Part shown: positions 6,358 through 7,692 of the stretch, piece by piece
How positions within the stretch are numbered: position 1 is the first letter of the stretch
How the letters are laid out: the number at the start of each line of letters is the position of its first letter
From: Atopobium sp. UBA2090
Lineage (GTDB): Bacteria; Actinomycetota; Coriobacteriia; Coriobacteriales; Atopobiaceae
Direction: 5' to 3'
Length of the DNA stretch: 7,692 bases
NCBI GenBank assembly: GCA_002331575.1
Contig: DCZG01000044.1
Coordinates: 1 to 7,692, forward strand
Notes under the pieces: model-generated
The model's input: the letters and a program-made list of their open reading frames with translations, nothing else
Database searches by the model: none
What the model was told of the DNA's origin: nothing
Translations under genes and position numbers: made by a program

Positions 6358-6672
6358 TTAGAGAATCATCGAGAGAACGAGCGCGATTGCGAGCACCGCC
6401 ACCGCCGCGATGACGATCTTCTGACCAGTGGGCATCTTGAGGTCGTCGTCGTCCTCATCGACCTCCATGAGCTTCCGACCCTTCTCCTTGGCTTCAGCGA
6501 TGCGCTGAGCCTCGGCGCGGTCCGCCTCGACCGCAGCCTTGTCGGCCTTGAGCCTCTCGAGCTCCGCACGCTCGGCCGCGGCGGCACGCTGCCGTTCGCG
6601 CTCCGCCTTCTCGGCACGAAGCTGCTCGAGCTCCTCACGCTCCTCATCGCTGAGCGATGCGTCGTCTGCCAT
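6358..6672 (-). CDS. Small tail-anchored coiled-coil membrane protein, function unknown
   Basis: I do not recognise a family for this 104-residue protein. Residues 8-66 are almost only Glu, Arg, Lys, Ala and Leu with no proline or glycine before 65, typical of a long charged helix or coiled coil. An acidic patch (EVDEDDDD, 70-77) follows. Residues 86-104 are a single hydrophobic segment (IVIAAVAVLAIALVLSMIL) running to the last residue, so the protein is probably tail-anchored with its helix in the cytoplasm. There is no N-terminal signal peptide. The ATG at 6670-6672 is preferred over GTG 6691-6693, because GGGAGG sits four bases upstream of the ATG. It lies between the radical SAM gene (58 bases) and pncB (32 bases) on the same strand. 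Clean start, Shine-Dalgarno site and topology support a real gene. Confidence 0.82.
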   Translation of the reverse strand: MADDASLSDEEREELEQLRAEKAERERQRAAAAERAELERLKADKAAVEADRAEAQRIAEAKEKGRKLMEVDEDDDDLKMPTGQKIVIAAVAVLAIALVLSMIL

Positions 6673-6730
6673 GATGCCTCCCGTCGGTGACACTACCTAG
6701 CCTAGCAGTCTATACCCCTCTTTGGCGACC

Positions 6731-7666
6731 TCACGCGTCGAGCTCGGGACCAGCCACGCCCGTCGCATCGAACGACGGGACGTAACTCTCCGAGACGGTG
6801 CCTCCCTGCTGCCACCACATGCGTTCGAATCCGAGATCGTCGGCATGGCAGAGGGCGGTCTCGTACTCGTCGTCAGTGACGGCGCGGGCAAGGTCCCCAC
6901 CCTTCGCACGACAGGCCTCGTTCGGCGTGAACTGGTTCATGACCGAGAGGTCTACGTCGTTGCCGCAGAGCTCCCAGACCCGGTCGAGCACTGCGACGGA
7001 GTCCTCGGCATGTCCCGGCAGCACGAGGTGTCGAACGATGATGCCACGCCTCATGGCCCCGTCATCGGCGAGAAGCGCCCCGCCCGCGGCACGCACGCAG
7101 TCGAGCATCTCGACGAGCGCCGTGGCGGCCACCTCGGGATAGTCCTCGGCACAGGAGAGGTCACGCGCGAGCGTCGGACTCGCGTACTTGAAGTCGGTGA
7201 GCCATACGTCAACCACGTCCGCCATGTCGCGGACGACGCTGGCGAGCTCGTATCCGGAGGTGTTGCAGACGATGGGCACCGAAAGTCCCCTCTCGCGCGC
7301 AAGGGACACGGCCTCTCGAACGTGCGGGGCGTAGTGGAGCGGCGTCACGAGGTTGATGTTGAGCGCACCCTGCGACTCGAGCTCGAGCATCATGCGCGCG
7401 AGACGAGACGAGCTGACCTCGATCCCGAAGCCGCCGTGCGAGATATCGTGGTTCTGGCAGAAGACGCACTTGAGCGGGCAGCCCGAGAAGAAGATGGCGC
7501 CCGATCCCGACTCCCCCGAGATGGGCGGTTCCTCCCAGAAGTGGAGGGCGGAGCGGGCGACTCGAAGCGCCGAGGTCGCGCCGCAGAAGCCGCGCGCAGC
7601 TTGCGACCTCGCCGCGTGGCATCGCCGCGGACACAGCTCGCACCTGTCGTATGCCTCGGGGGTCAT
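6731..7666 (-). CDS. PflX-type (COG1313) radical SAM protein
   Basis: Iron-sulfur radical SAM enzyme resembling pyruvate formate-lyase activating enzymes; no reaction is established for this family as far as I know. It has 311 residues. The radical SAM cluster motif is CPLKCVFC (Cys63, Cys67, Cys70) within GAIFFSGCPLKCVFCQN. The preceding HFWEEPPISG (42-51) is a signature I associate with COG1313. The N-terminus has a second cysteine set, CELCPRRC (9, 12, 16) and GFCG (28), likely binding another cluster or zinc. A barrel-like region with NLVTPLHYAPH, a VWLTDFKY strand and an IIVRHLVLPGH strand follows. ATG 7664-7666 is chosen over GTG 7679-7681 because AGGAG lies five bases upstream. No glycyl-radical enzyme is nearby to serve as substrate. 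Its promoter is outside the window. Confidence 0.88.
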   Translation of the reverse strand: MTPEAYDRCELCPRRCHAARSQAARGFCGATSALRVARSALHFWEEPPISGESGSGAIFFSGCPLKCVFCQNHDISHGGFGIEVSSSRLARMMLELESQGALNINLVTPLHYAPHVREAVSLARERGLSVPIVCNTSGYELASVVRDMADVVDVWLTDFKYASPTLARDLSCAEDYPEVAATALVEMLDCVRAAGGALLADDGAMRRGIIVRHLVLPGHAEDSVAVLDRVWELCGNDVDLSVMNQFTPNEACRAKGGDLARAVTDDEYETALCHADDLGFERMWWQQGGTVSESYVPSFDATGVAGPELDA

Positions 7667-7671
7667 GCCCT

Positions 7672-7676
7672 CTCCT
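7672..7676 (-). promoter_or_regulatory. Ribosome-binding site deciding the radical SAM start
   Basis: AGGAG on the minus strand lies five bases before the ATG at 7664-7666. The in-frame GTG at 7679-7681 lies upstream of this site and shows no purine-rich run within the few bases left in the window, so the ATG is preferred. Confidence 0.7.
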
Positions 7677-7692
7677 CGCACGTAAAAAGGGG

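Noticed and set aside
4889..6361. 490-codon plus-strand open frame
   Set aside because: It lies opposite pncB and mirrors its codon pattern; it has no domain motif and the opposite strand has all the NAPRTase motifs.
6824..6832. TTCGAATCC resembling a tRNA T-loop
   Set aside because: It lies inside the radical SAM coding sequence and no acceptor, D or anticodon arms are found around it.

Overview
The window is GC-rich and densely coding, and every gene I can support reads on the minus strand. From high to low coordinates, which is the direction of transcription, the order is: a PflX-type radical SAM protein, a small tail-anchored coiled-coil protein, nicotinate phosphoribosyltransferase (pncB), arginyl-tRNA synthetase (argS), a regulator made of two MarR-like winged helices in one chain, and transcription terminator Rho (rho). 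Rho runs off the left edge. The long plus-strand open frames lie antisense to these genes and look like by-products of high GC content.

The organism is probably a high-GC Gram-positive of the Actinobacteria. My best guess is class Coriobacteriia (Olsenella/Atopobium/Collinsella-like). The basis is a Rho with a long low-complexity N-terminal extension, argS followed on the same strand by rho, and the base composition. In Mycobacterium the order is argS-lysA-hom-thrC-thrB-rho-rpmE-prfA. Here only a MarR-like regulator separates argS from rho. The taxonomic call is inference.

Region by region: bases 1-1749 hold the first 583 residues of Rho, including about 277 residues of disordered extension before the Rho-N domain. 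Bases 1750-2035 hold the rho promoter and a leader with several hairpins. Bases 2036-2713 hold the double-winged-helix regulator. Bases 2714-2915 are AT-rich and carry its probable promoter, a direct repeat over that promoter, and a large inverted repeat just after the argS stop. Bases 2916-4760 are argS, 4838-6325 pncB, 6358-6672 the small membrane-anchored protein, and 6731-7666 the radical SAM protein. No gene-free stretch exceeds 300 bases.

The first three genes (radical SAM, small protein, pncB) are 58 and 32 bases apart with no visible terminator and may be one transcription unit. argS follows after 77 bases with a possible promoter of its own. I found no tRNA, rRNA, CRISPR array, insertion sequence or obvious defence system. 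Most of the window is housekeeping. The parts worth a second look are the Rho extension, the rho promoter and leader repeats, the tandem MarR-like protein with its AT-rich flank, and the unexplained tail-anchored protein.
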